A DNA stretch of 16,387 nt, taken from the NCBI GenBank assembly GCA_016202865.1, contig JACQNV010000016.1, forward strand, positions 1-16,387. The letters are read 5' to 3'. Both the position numbers and the translations under genes were made by a program. Positions 1 through 5,466 of the stretch are shown piece after piece. Every line of letters begins with the position of its first letter. Within the stretch, counting starts at the first letter, position 1. The notes beneath the pieces are model-generated. The model saw nothing but the letters and a program-made list of their open reading frames with translations, made no database searches and had not been told where the DNA came from. Origin of the DNA: Candidatus Aenigmatarchaeota archaeon (GTDB lineage: Archaea > Aenigmatarchaeota > Aenigmatarchaeia > QMZP01 > JACQNV01).

Positions 1-6
1 ATATTT

Positions 7-38
7 TGATATATCATATTTTACATTAGTATTTAAAT
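7..38 (+). promoter_or_regulatory. Promoter of the PadR-TRASH gene, with a palindrome upstream
   Basis: An AT-rich TATA-like stretch (TATTTAAAT, 30-38) is centred about 24 nt before the ATG at 58, the spacing expected for a leaderless archaeal transcript. No Shine-Dalgarno sequence precedes the start. A perfect 10-bp palindrome, TGATATATCA, lies at 7-16, immediately upstream of the TATA element. It could be an autoregulatory operator, but palindromes made only of A/T-rich steps are common, so that role is a guess. Confidence 0.45.
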
Positions 39-57
39 ACTTGTCCCAAAGCTTGTT

Positions 58-468
58 ATGGACATCAAAATTACTAACATGGTTAAGTTTTACACGCTGC
101 TCCTGCTGGCTGAAAGAGATAAACATGGCTATGAAATAATAAAGGAGATTAGCAGCAGAACTGGGAAAACGGTGAGTCCTGGGCAGATTTACCCGTTCCT
201 TAAATTGCTCGAGAAAAGAGGATATATAAAATCAGGCGAACCGACTAAACGAGACAAAACGCAATATAGATTGACTAAAGATGGGAAAGCCTTTGTGCAG
301 ACAATGCTTGCTAGGTTTGGTGATTTGGTGCGACTCGCTGTTGAACCAAGTATAGAAGAATGCGCACATTGCGGATGTAAAGTTTACAGCGGTGGTTACA
401 AAAAGAAAATAAAAAATCGACAATTAAGCTTCTGTTGCCAGTATTGCGCCAAATCTTTCAAAATATAA
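58..468 (+). CDS. PadR-family transcriptional regulator with C-terminal TRASH metal-binding domain
   Basis: This is a predicted cytoplasmic, metal-responsive DNA-binding regulator of 136 residues. Residues about 8-90 are a PadR-type winged helix (HGYEIIKEIS, then SPGQIYPFLKLLEKRGYI and a basic wing ending YRLTKDGK). The long C-terminal dimerisation helices of full PadR proteins are absent. In their place residues 102-130 hold a Cys cluster, C102-x2-C105-x-C107 then C126-C127-x2-C130. C105-x20-C126-x3-C130 matches the TRASH consensus (C-x19-22-C-x3-C), a fold used in archaeal copper and heavy-metal sensors and trafficking proteins. The next gene downstream is a cupredoxin membrane protein and a metal/thiol operon converges from the other side, so copper or a similar soft metal is the likely signal (inference). 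The start is fixed by a TATA box about 24 nt upstream. Confidence 0.85.
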   Translation: MDIKITNMVKFYTLLLLAERDKHGYEIIKEISSRTGKTVSPGQIYPFLKLLEKRGYIKSGEPTKRDKTQYRLTKDGKAFVQTMLARFGDLVRLAVEPSIEECAHCGCKVYSGGYKKKIKNRQLSFCCQYCAKSFKI

Positions 469-469
469 T

Positions 470-477
470 ATTATTAA
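470..477 (+). promoter_or_regulatory. Possible TATA box of the cupredoxin membrane protein gene
   Basis: The stretch ATTATTAA-like at 470-477 lies about 26 nt before the ATG at 499 and directly after the stop of the PadR-TRASH gene. The 30-nt spacer has no clear ribosome binding site, so a separate leaderless transcript is at least as likely as read-through from the regulator gene. Confidence 0.35.
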
Positions 478-498
478 ACCAGTGTACCATACCAATTT

Positions 499-1416
499 AT
501 GGAAGTATCATCTTATTGGATTGTCTACATTCTCTACATGGCATTGATGCTAGTTGTCTCTATCCATGTCTATAAAGTGAGAAAAAAAATTGACGAGATG
601 CATGGTATGATGATAGGGATGACATTTGGTCTGATTGGTGGTTTGGTTACGGCAACATTGTTTCTCATACCCACAGGAAATTTCTTATATGGTGTAATTA
701 TTGGAAGTGTAGTAGGTCTCCTATTTGGCGTACCTTTTGGAAAACTAGGTGGTCATCTAGGAGTTATGGAAGGCACAATAGCTGGCCCGATGGGTGGTAT
801 GATGGGAGCCATGTTAGGGCAGATGGTGAGACCCTTTGACATAGAAATCTTTATCCCGTTTTTTAGCTCTATTTTTTTGATTACTATGATAGGAATCACA
901 TATGCAGTAAATTGCAGAGTAAGCTGTTGTACTCCTGTAAGGCCAAGAAAAGAAAAAAACGAAGTGTCTAACCAGTTTATTTTATTCGGATCCTTTGCAG
1001 TTATTTTATTGCTCGCGAGCATTATTCTATCTTTTCCAATAGAATCTGGCTCTGGAAAAGCAATAGATTCTTTATCCAGCAGTCAAAACTACTCAACACA
1101 ATCCTACCTGCTAACTAAAGAAGAGGTAAAAGAAGCGACACTAAAAGACGGTTACCAGGAAGCTGAAATTAGAATCACCGTTGCGAGCTATTCCCCAAAT
1201 GTTATAATTGCAAAGAAAGGTATCCCGTTAAGAATAAGCCTCTATGCCGATGAAACCGCTGGCTGTGCAAGGGAAATTGTATTCCCAGATTTCGGCATCA
1301 GCAAAATAGTAGGCTCTGACAAGGTGGAAACAATAGAAATCAATCCAACTCAAGCAGGCGAATTTAGGTTCAGATGTTCAATGGACATGGTGAGGGGTAA
1401 ACTGATTATAAAATAA
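499..1416 (+). CDS. Membrane protein with Gly/Met-rich helices and a C-terminal cupredoxin domain
   Basis: This 305-residue protein probably handles copper at or outside the membrane. It has an N-terminal TM helix (about 7-26), a Gly/Met-rich block of hydrophobic segments (about 36-110, with HGMM, GPMGGMMGAMLGQM), a further TM (about 115-138), a short Cys cluster (C139, C143, C144), another TM (about 160-180), a linker, and a soluble C-terminal domain from about 222. The last 80 residues read as a cupredoxin-like beta-sandwich. C256 in DETAGC, then C293 and M297 in FRCSMDMVRG, are plausible metal ligands, although the classical two-His blue-copper set is not obvious. It follows the PadR-TRASH regulator on the same strand, which supports a metal-resistance role. 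Its stop lies only 1 bp from the stop of the convergent miniprotein gene. Transport versus binding cannot be decided from sequence. Confidence 0.75.
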   Translation: MEVSSYWIVYILYMALMLVVSIHVYKVRKKIDEMHGMMIGMTFGLIGGLVTATLFLIPTGNFLYGVIIGSVVGLLFGVPFGKLGGHLGVMEGTIAGPMGGMMGAMLGQMVRPFDIEIFIPFFSSIFLITMIGITYAVNCRVSCCTPVRPRKEKNEVSNQFILFGSFAVILLLASIILSFPIESGSGKAIDSLSSSQNYSTQSYLLTKEEVKEATLKDGYQEAEIRITVASYSPNVIIAKKGIPLRISLYADETAGCAREIVFPDFGISKIVGSDKVETIEINPTQAGEFRFRCSMDMVRGKLIIK

Positions 1417-1417
1417 T

Positions 1418-1486
1418 TCAGCACTTCCCGCAACATCCACCCTTCTTTTTCTTCGATTTTTTAACACCACAACAGCAATCTACCAT
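1418..1486 (-). CDS. 22-residue Cys/Lys miniprotein (metallothionein-like candidate)
   Basis: A short gene closes the ten-gene minus-strand operon. The ATG at 1486 is preceded by a strong ribosome binding site (GGGAGGTG, about 4 nt from the start), one of the best in the window. It starts 10 nt after the preceding gene's stop and ends in TGA. The product starts MVDCCCGVKK and ends KKGGCCGKC: six Cys (4, 5, 6, 18, 19, 22) and seven Lys in 22 residues, a CCC cluster and a CCxxC cluster joined by a basic linker. This composition suggests soft-metal (Cu(I), Zn, Hg) or metal-thiolate cluster binding, fitting its neighbours; function is inferred. It has no signal or TM, so it would be cytosolic. 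The lysine codons give a T-rich run on the opposite strand (1443-1463) just past the convergent cupredoxin gene. Confidence 0.75.
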   Translation of the reverse strand: MVDCCCGVKKSKKKKGGCCGKC

Positions 1487-1496
1487 AGACACCTCC

Positions 1497-1754
1497 CTAT
1501 CTTGTTAAAAACCAATTATAGAGCCTTGCAATTATCTCGCCTGATACATAGCCCGCAACAACAAACAATACCAATACAGCTACGGAATGCATCGGGTTAA
1601 GGAATGAAAAGCTTCTATACATCATTCCCATTGCTGTTGGCTGTCCCATCATACCATGCCAGAAAAGCCCCGCAATCCACCACAAAAACCCAAATACTGC
1701 AAAAGCTAATCCTAGAGCCTGGTTGTTTAATTGGCTAAATTTTTTATTTGCCAT
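1497..1754 (-). CDS. Small two-TM membrane protein, DUF5676-like
   Basis: This 85-residue protein has two predicted TM helices (about 12-33 and 56-77) linked by a Met-rich loop (HGMMGQPTAMGMM, about 33-46). The end, GYVSGEIIARLYNWFL, and the two-helix layout resemble the small DUF5676-type membrane proteins often found near metal-resistance genes (recognised from memory, not searched). The loop has five Met and one His, a possible Cu(I) coordination site. It starts 13 nt after the Met-rich protein gene, with a weak GTGAG-type ribosome binding site, and is followed after 10 nt by the Cys/Lys miniprotein. The function is unknown; a membrane metal-handling accessory is the best inference. Confidence 0.7.
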   Translation of the reverse strand: MANKKFSQLNNQALGLAFAVFGFLWWIAGLFWHGMMGQPTAMGMMYRSFSFLNPMHSVAVLVLFVVAGYVSGEIIARLYNWFLTR

Positions 1755-1767
1755 ATTCTCACATAAT

Positions 1768-2109
1768 CTATTTCATCATTCCCATCATGCCATTGCTTCT
1801 TCCCATCATTTCATTTCCCAAATTCTGCATCATGGTGCCATTATATTCAAATTCCTTGCCAAAATTCATCATATTTGTATCATTGTATACCAAACCCTTT
1901 TGCTGCATCATCTGTCCGGCATTCATCATCATCTGTCCCATTTGCATCATTGAGTTAGCATTATTCCCCATCATATATGCAGTTTCTTGTATGTAATTTG
2001 GAGACCACTTTTGGTTTGTCTGACCACTGTAGTATCCTATAATGCCTCCAACAAGCAAGGCAACAACTACCCAAGGCACAATGGTTCTGCCTGCGTTTTT
2101 ACTCGTCAT
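1768..2109 (-). CDS. Membrane-anchored Met-rich exported protein (Cu(I)-binding candidate)
   Basis: The 113-residue product has one N-terminal TM anchor (about 11-27, VPWVVVALLVGGIIGYY) and an extracytoplasmic tail containing 20 Met in residues 46-112. Most occur as MM pairs or MxxMMM clusters (46-47, 54-62, 67-68, 80-81, 93-94, 101-102, 108-112). Met clusters in oxidising extracytoplasmic domains are typical soft ligands for Cu(I)/Ag(I), as in CopA/CusF/Ctr-type motifs. The tail has no Cys or His, so the ligands would be thioethers only. A strong GGAGGTGA ribosome binding site precedes the ATG at 2109. It lies 11 nt after the upstream gene in the operon. Its role as a copper sponge or chaperone is inferred from composition. 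Confidence 0.75.
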   Translation of the reverse strand: MTSKNAGRTIVPWVVVALLVGGIIGYYSGQTNQKWSPNYIQETAYMMGNNANSMMQMGQMMMNAGQMMQQKGLVYNDTNMMNFGKEFEYNGTMMQNLGNEMMGRSNGMMGMMK

Positions 2110-2120
2110 ATTCTCACCTC

Positions 2121-2414
2121 CTACAATCCCTTACTCTTCAAAAAATTATCTCTGTCTCCTCCAACAGCTTCCTTGAATTTTTGTGGATCAACTTTCTTTA
2201 TACACTCTGAATATTGGTCTGGATGATGGCTTAGGTGTTGTATATTTCCCGTCTCAGTCAAGTCCCCGCAGCCGTCTGCAGATTGCTGTTGCAGGTTGTT
2301 ATAGTACTGGTATTGCGGATTTGTTTTAGCGCCGTTTGACATGGTTGTGATGCTCCATGCCAAAACAGCAACCGCAAAAATTACCACAGCATAAATCACT
2401 ATTTTCATGTCCAT
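2121..2414 (-). CDS. Membrane-anchored small exported protein with Cys pair and His cluster
   Basis: The 97-residue protein has an N-terminal anchor (about 4-25) and a soluble tail. The tail has C49 (in ADGCGDLTETGNIQHL), C71 (SECIKKVDP) and a His cluster at H60, H63, H64 (QHLSHHPDQY). The Cys pair could form a disulfide outside the cell, or with the histidines bind metal. I do not recognise a named family. It starts 3 nt after the upstream gene with a GAGGTGA ribosome binding site, so translational coupling is likely. Its place among Met- and Cys-rich exported proteins suggests a shared extracytoplasmic role. Confidence 0.7.
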   Translation of the reverse strand: MDMKIVIYAVVIFAVAVLAWSITTMSNGAKTNPQYQYYNNLQQQSADGCGDLTETGNIQHLSHHPDQYSECIKKVDPQKFKEAVGGDRDNFLKSKGL

Positions 2415-2417
2415 AAA

Positions 2418-2837
2418 TCACCTCGCCCGAATTTCAAACTTTTCAATGATCAACCAACTAATGCTAAGCAAAACTATATAACCACCTATAAGCCAGAGGA
2501 CTATATTGAATGTTGCCAGGAAAGGCAGCCCTATAATTAACAGACCAACATTAAACAAGATCATTTTTGTGGAAATACAACACGGCATCTTATAATAGAT
2601 AGCTAGGCTAATAGCAAGAAAAGCAACCCCCATTGTCCAGAAAAACAAGTTGTAATCCTGGAGCCACATCAAGATATCAGCCGAGACAAATATACCGAAG
2701 ACAGAAAGTAAAGCAACAACAGCCAAACAAATTGAATGGCAGACATTGTGTGCCGATATTATGCTTCCTGCCCCAGAAACAGACCCTGCTATTGCAAAAA
2801 CTCCTTTCCCATCTTTTTTGTGTTTTTGTTTTCCCAT
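2418..2837 (-). CDS. Four-TM membrane protein with Cys pairs, MerC/MerT-like layout
   Basis: This 139-residue integral membrane protein has about four TM helices (36-55, 64-81, 92-109, 113-131). Soft-metal ligands sit at the membrane: H30-x2-C33-H34-x2-C37 at the entry to TM1 and an adjacent C86-C87 before TM3. Cys pairs within or beside TM helices in a small four-helix protein recall mercury-type transporters (MerC/MerT/MerF). That is a layout comparison only; no close homology is claimed. A thiol-redox role is the alternative. The gene starts with an AAGGAG ribosome binding site only 1 nt after the preceding gene's stop, so the two are probably co-translated. Confidence 0.65.
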   Translation of the reverse strand: MGKQKHKKDGKGVFAIAGSVSGAGSIISAHNVCHSICLAVVALLSVFGIFVSADILMWLQDYNLFFWTMGVAFLAISLAIYYKMPCCISTKMILFNVGLLIIGLPFLATFNIVLWLIGGYIVLLSISWLIIEKFEIRAR

Positions 2838-2838
2838 G

Positions 2839-3366
2839 TTACTCCTTGCAGCAGTCTATGAGCTTTTTAATAGTTGCAGAGAATCCAGATTTCCATCCAT
2901 CCTTCTTTAACTCTTCCTTAAATTCTCCAGAGATCTCCTCCTTTTTTACAATGTCTAAATTCAATCCCCAAAACAAGCTGTATAATTCAAATGCGCTCTT
3001 GAACATGAAGTATGCTTTCTTCTCATCCTTTTCCATATACTTTGTTCCAACTTCAATCAATCTCATGCTGGATGCAAGAAGATGTTTGCTGATACACCAG
3101 ACCTCACCTTCCGGATCCTTTACCAGCTCCCTGAGCAATTTCTTTCTAAGTTCCCTTACAGTTGATAAAATATCCAAATAAGTTTTTTTCCCTGTTTTCA
3201 TCGTACTGAAATAAAGGTGCTCCTCTATGCTGATTATATTCATCAAGCCAATGCTCAAATCTTCCCCAGAAGATAAATCTACACCTGTATCCTCCTTATA
3301 TTTTCTGACCTTTTTTACAAGTTCCGAAATTTTAGGATCTAATTTTTCCATAATACAGAGCCCCAT
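2839..3366 (-). CDS. Conserved soluble all-helical protein, function unknown
   Basis: This is the only large cytosolic protein of the ten-gene operon (175 residues as given, no signal or TM). It appears all-helical and charged. Candidate metal ligands are E48-E49-H50 (SIEEHLYF), C91 and H95 (GEVWCISKH), and C172-C173 near the end (DCCKE). The sequence has the look of a conserved hypothetical family, but I cannot name it. The start overlaps the upstream stop as TAATG. An alternative ATG five codons in (3351, giving MEKLDPKI) reads more naturally and cannot be excluded. A cytosolic metal- or thiol-responsive adaptor is possible but unsupported beyond these residues and the context. Confidence 0.7.
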   Translation of the reverse strand: MGLCIMEKLDPKISELVKKVRKYKEDTGVDLSSGEDLSIGLMNIISIEEHLYFSTMKTGKKTYLDILSTVRELRKKLLRELVKDPEGEVWCISKHLLASSMRLIEVGTKYMEKDEKKAYFMFKSAFELYSLFWGLNLDIVKKEEISGEFKEELKKDGWKSGFSATIKKLIDCCKE

Positions 3367-3878
3367 TATGCCATTCCGATAGTTAATGTCAAAGCAAGGT
3401 TTGAAATTATCAATATAGCTATTGTGACTACAATTGTTTGGAAAGGTATGATGACTTTATTTTTCTCGTTTCTCATTTTGCTGCTTAAACCAAAGCTTAG
3501 TAGTGTCAATATACAACCGGCTACAGTGCCGAACAATAACCTATCAAACCCAAAGAGTGTGTACTCAAATGTGATTAGATTTGAAAAGTAAAATGGTACA
3601 ACAGTAAGCAGGAAAAAAGCCACTATAATAATTGTTTTCTGAAATGGAATTATCCTGAATCTTTTGGACAAAAACTTGTTTAGCCAGAGGGCAGTAGATA
3701 TTATGAAGGCTCCAATCCAGATACCAACAATGGAATCGTCTATACCCATGGATCTAGCAACAACTAAGCCAGATCCCACTGCTGCCGTGCAAAGTGGGCA
3801 GTGAGCCATAACCTTTGGTGGCCATAATACCAATGAGGTTATGGCTGCTGCCAGCACTATGAAAAGTTTGTTAGTCAT
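3366..3878 (-). CDS. Multi-TM membrane protein with exported CPLC motif
   Basis: The 170-residue product begins with a signal or TM segment (about 5-22) and then AHCPLC (C27, C30), a CxxC motif predicted at the outer membrane face, followed by four more TM segments (about 47-68, 82-101, 112-130, 144-166). A CxxC at the extracytoplasmic edge of a small polytopic protein suggests a thiol-disulfide or electron-transfer role (DsbB/VKOR-like or DsbD-like in concept), or metal capture; no family is certain. The start is chosen at 3878 because GGGAG lies about 9 nt upstream of it. The first in-frame ATG (3887) directly abuts that ribosome binding site. It ends in a TAATG overlap with the next gene. 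Confidence 0.7.
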   Translation of the reverse strand: MTNKLFIVLAAAITSLVLWPPKVMAHCPLCTAAVGSGLVVARSMGIDDSIVGIWIGAFIISTALWLNKFLSKRFRIIPFQKTIIIVAFFLLTVVPFYFSNLITFEYTLFGFDRLLFGTVAGCILTLLSFGLSSKMRNEKNKVIIPFQTIVVTIAILIISNLALTLTIGMA

Positions 3879-3896
3879 GAATTCCATCTCCCAATT

Positions 3897-4322
3897 CTAA
3901 TGCATACTACTCATGTCGTCCGTAATATCAATAGTTCTCGTCACTTTGGCGTTCCCATTTGCATCAAGAATATCCACTATAACTTTCTCTTTACCGTACA
4001 TGCTAAGGCAAGGCTGTATGTTCATGTTGTGTTTGTAGATAAAGTTTATTGAGCCTTGACTTGTTTCTATATCTGTATTGCATTCAACCAAACCGCCGCC
4101 CACACCATAACAACCCTTATCTGTAACTGATACACCTTCTAACCTTCCTGTGGAAAGCTTGGCGTTGGTTATTTTACCTTGAAAAACTTTTAGCTGATCT
4201 GCGTCCTGTAAGGAACCGCTTGCTACCACATTACCAGTTGTACCGCCTTTATTGGCAACAGCCACGCCTAAAACAACTCCCACAACAACCAAAATCAAAA
4301 AAACTGTAATTCCTTTGTTCAT
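3897..4322 (-). CDS. Membrane-anchored exported protein with three Cys, unknown family
   Basis: The 141-residue protein has an N-terminal anchor (about 5-23), then TTGNVVAS (28-35), a short motif repeated at the same place in the next two upstream proteins, and a beta-rich globular domain. Conserved-looking residues are C71 (DKGCYGV), C81 (VECNTDI), H98 and M100 (YKHNM), C105 (QPCLSMYG) and a terminal DDMSSMH. With three Cys plus His and Met, metal binding or a disulfide plus a free thiol is plausible. No named domain was recognised. The gene starts 2 nt after the upstream stop with no clear ribosome binding site, which suggests coupled translation. Confidence 0.7.
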   Translation of the reverse strand: MNKGITVFLILVVVGVVLGVAVANKGGTTGNVVASGSLQDADQLKVFQGKITNAKLSTGRLEGVSVTDKGCYGVGGGLVECNTDIETSQGSINFIYKHNMNIQPCLSMYGKEKVIVDILDANGNAKVTRTIDITDDMSSMH

Positions 4323-4324
4323 AT

Positions 4325-4615
4325 TTAGCAGCCCCCAACTTGTTGTGGCAATCCGTTCAAAGCGCTAGAACCACTTGAACCATATCGTGCAGGAACTATT
4401 CCATGCATTTCATAGTTCATTTTTTCATCTGCTGTCATTCCGCTCGTATCTATTGCTCCACTCTGTGACTGAGATCCAACTTGAGCCTGTGTGTTTGTTG
4501 CTACAAAGTTTCCCGTTGCCGCCTTTTGCGACATTGTGACTAGTTGTACAGTTTGAATAGCCACTATCACTATTACAACTGCAATCAAACCCGTTAGTAT
4601 ATTCAACTGATCCAT
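4325..4615 (-). CDS. Short membrane-anchored protein ending in the GLPQQVGGC tail
   Basis: The 96-residue protein consists of an N-terminal TM anchor (about 7-27), an ATGNFVAT motif (33-40), a Ser/Gln-rich linker, a short conserved-looking patch (MTADEKMNYEMHGIVPARYG, 60-79), and a C-terminal peptide GLPQQVGGC ending at the last residue. The only Cys is this terminal residue. The same tail closes the 220-residue protein immediately upstream, so the tail rather than the body seems to be the conserved part. It starts 54 nt after the upstream stop without a strong ribosome binding site. A role as a carrier of an exposed C-terminal thiol, for metal binding, lipidation or thiol transfer, is inferred. 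Confidence 0.7.
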   Translation of the reverse strand: MDQLNILTGLIAVVIVIVAIQTVQLVTMSQKAATGNFVATNTQAQVGSQSQSGAIDTSGMTADEKMNYEMHGIVPARYGSSGSSALNGLPQQVGGC

Positions 4616-4669
4616 AGATTGGTGGAAATATGTTTTCTATCCAATTTATCAAAAACCTATTTCGTCCCT

Positions 4670-5332
4670 TTAACAACCTCCTACCTGTTTAGGTAAACCT
4701 GAAACTGACATTCCTTGTTCTTGCATATACTTGGCTACCATCTGTTGCGGGAAGAACAATGTCTTCCATTTTGTCAGGTGGTCCAGTATCTGTTCGTCTG
4801 TAAATTCGCTCTCATGATTCTTCAATAGATATTTTGCCAAACCTCTCATTCCAGCTGAATGGGCACATGAACAGGATGGTTGACCATCTTTTGTTATAAG
4901 TGACTGGACGCCGCAACAAAACTCGCATGCTATGCTGAAACCAATCTTCAAATACCTGTCTTTCTGGATTTGTGTCAACTCCTCAAACTTTATCCCACCT
5001 TTTCCTGGGTTTAAATCAGCATCCAGATTAGCCAGTATATCCAAGCTGTTAACAGGGTCGTCAAAAGACACTTTTAATTCAGTTCCATATACTCCAGGAA
5101 CACCCTTTGGTATAACCTTGTCCAAAACAGCTTGAAGTTCGGCTTGAGATGCTTGAGATTGTTGCTGTGCTGGTTGTATTGATTGGACAGGCTGGCTAAC
5201 TATAAAATTCCCTGTAGTTTGTGTTGTCTGGCTGCCCGAACCTAAGATCAAATATTGATTAAATGCAAGCATGCCTATTGCAAACGCTAACAAAACATAC
5301 AAACCCGAAAAACTTTGATTTTTGTCTCCCAT
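4670..5332 (-). CDS. Membrane-anchored Cys-rich protein (CEFCC...CSCAH) with GLPKQVGGC tail
   Basis: This 220-residue protein is the first gene of the ten-gene operon. It has a TM anchor (about 10-30), TTGNFIVS (39-46), a Gln-rich linker (48-68), and a soluble domain from about 70. The domain carries C136-E-F-C139-C140, then C154-S-C156-A-H158, with H173 and H185 and a KWKTLFFPQQMV patch. The CxCxH element recalls the exported PCYCGC-type metal-binding motif (resemblance only). The last nine residues are GLPKQVGGC. Five Cys plus His in 25 residues suggest a soft-metal or metal-cofactor site outside the cell. An in-frame TGA lies three codons before the ATG, fixing the start; GAAGG sits just upstream. 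Confidence 0.75.
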   Translation of the reverse strand: MGDKNQSFSGLYVLLAFAIGMLAFNQYLILGSGSQTTQTTGNFIVSQPVQSIQPAQQQSQASQAELQAVLDKVIPKGVPGVYGTELKVSFDDPVNSLDILANLDADLNPGKGGIKFEELTQIQKDRYLKIGFSIACEFCCGVQSLITKDGQPSCSCAHSAGMRGLAKYLLKNHESEFTDEQILDHLTKWKTLFFPQQMVAKYMQEQGMSVSGLPKQVGGC

Positions 5333-5362
5333 AAGCCTTCAAACTTATACGATTCTTTCAAT

Positions 5363-5400
5363 GAAACAGCATATATGGGTATGTTTGCAACTAGTTTCAC
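5363..5400 (-). promoter_or_regulatory. Promoter core and box A of the ten-gene operon
   Basis: Read on the minus strand, GTGAAACTAGTT (5400-5389) is followed 13 nt later by a TATA element within TATATGCTGTTTC (5375-5363). The TATA centre is about 41 nt before the ATG at 5332, predicting a leader of roughly 15 nt with a GAAGG motif. Both blocks recur at the rhodanese/DsbA promoter (16226-16262) with almost the same spacing: the 12-bp box is identical and the TATA block differs at one of 13 positions. Box A lies where BRE or an activator site would sit. Confidence 0.65.
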
Positions 5401-5401
5401 A

Positions 5402-5443
5402 TGTAGCCTTTTACAGGAGCTAACACTTCCACAAAAGGCTACA
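5402..5443. repeat. 11-bp perfect inverted repeat upstream of the operon promoter
   Basis: TGTAGCCTTTT at 5402-5412 is exactly complementary to AAAAGGCTACA at 5433-5443, with a 20-nt spacer. It begins 1 nt beyond box A. The rhodanese/DsbA promoter has a different 11-bp perfect inverted repeat in the corresponding position, so the architecture is conserved but not the arm sequence. Because it lies upstream of the TATA box it is more likely a DNA operator or cruciform-type element than a leader RNA hairpin. Confidence 0.6.
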
Positions 5444-5466
5444 GTACCCAAAATATGCAACTGTTT

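Noticed and set aside
1723..1953. A His/Ile-rich plus-strand frame resembling a metal-binding protein
   Set aside because: The histidines come from reverse-reading the ATG-rich Met clusters (CAT on the opposite strand) of the 113-residue gene.
2633..3181. A 182-residue plus-strand frame
   Set aside because: It is antisense to two well-supported operon genes, has no promoter or ribosome binding site, and its composition is the low-complexity Ser/Phe/Leu type typical of a reverse-frame shadow.
5402..5443. Inverted repeat considered as an intrinsic terminator or riboswitch
   Set aside because: No T-tract follows on either strand, and it lies upstream of the TATA box, so it would not be in the operon mRNA if the predicted start is right.
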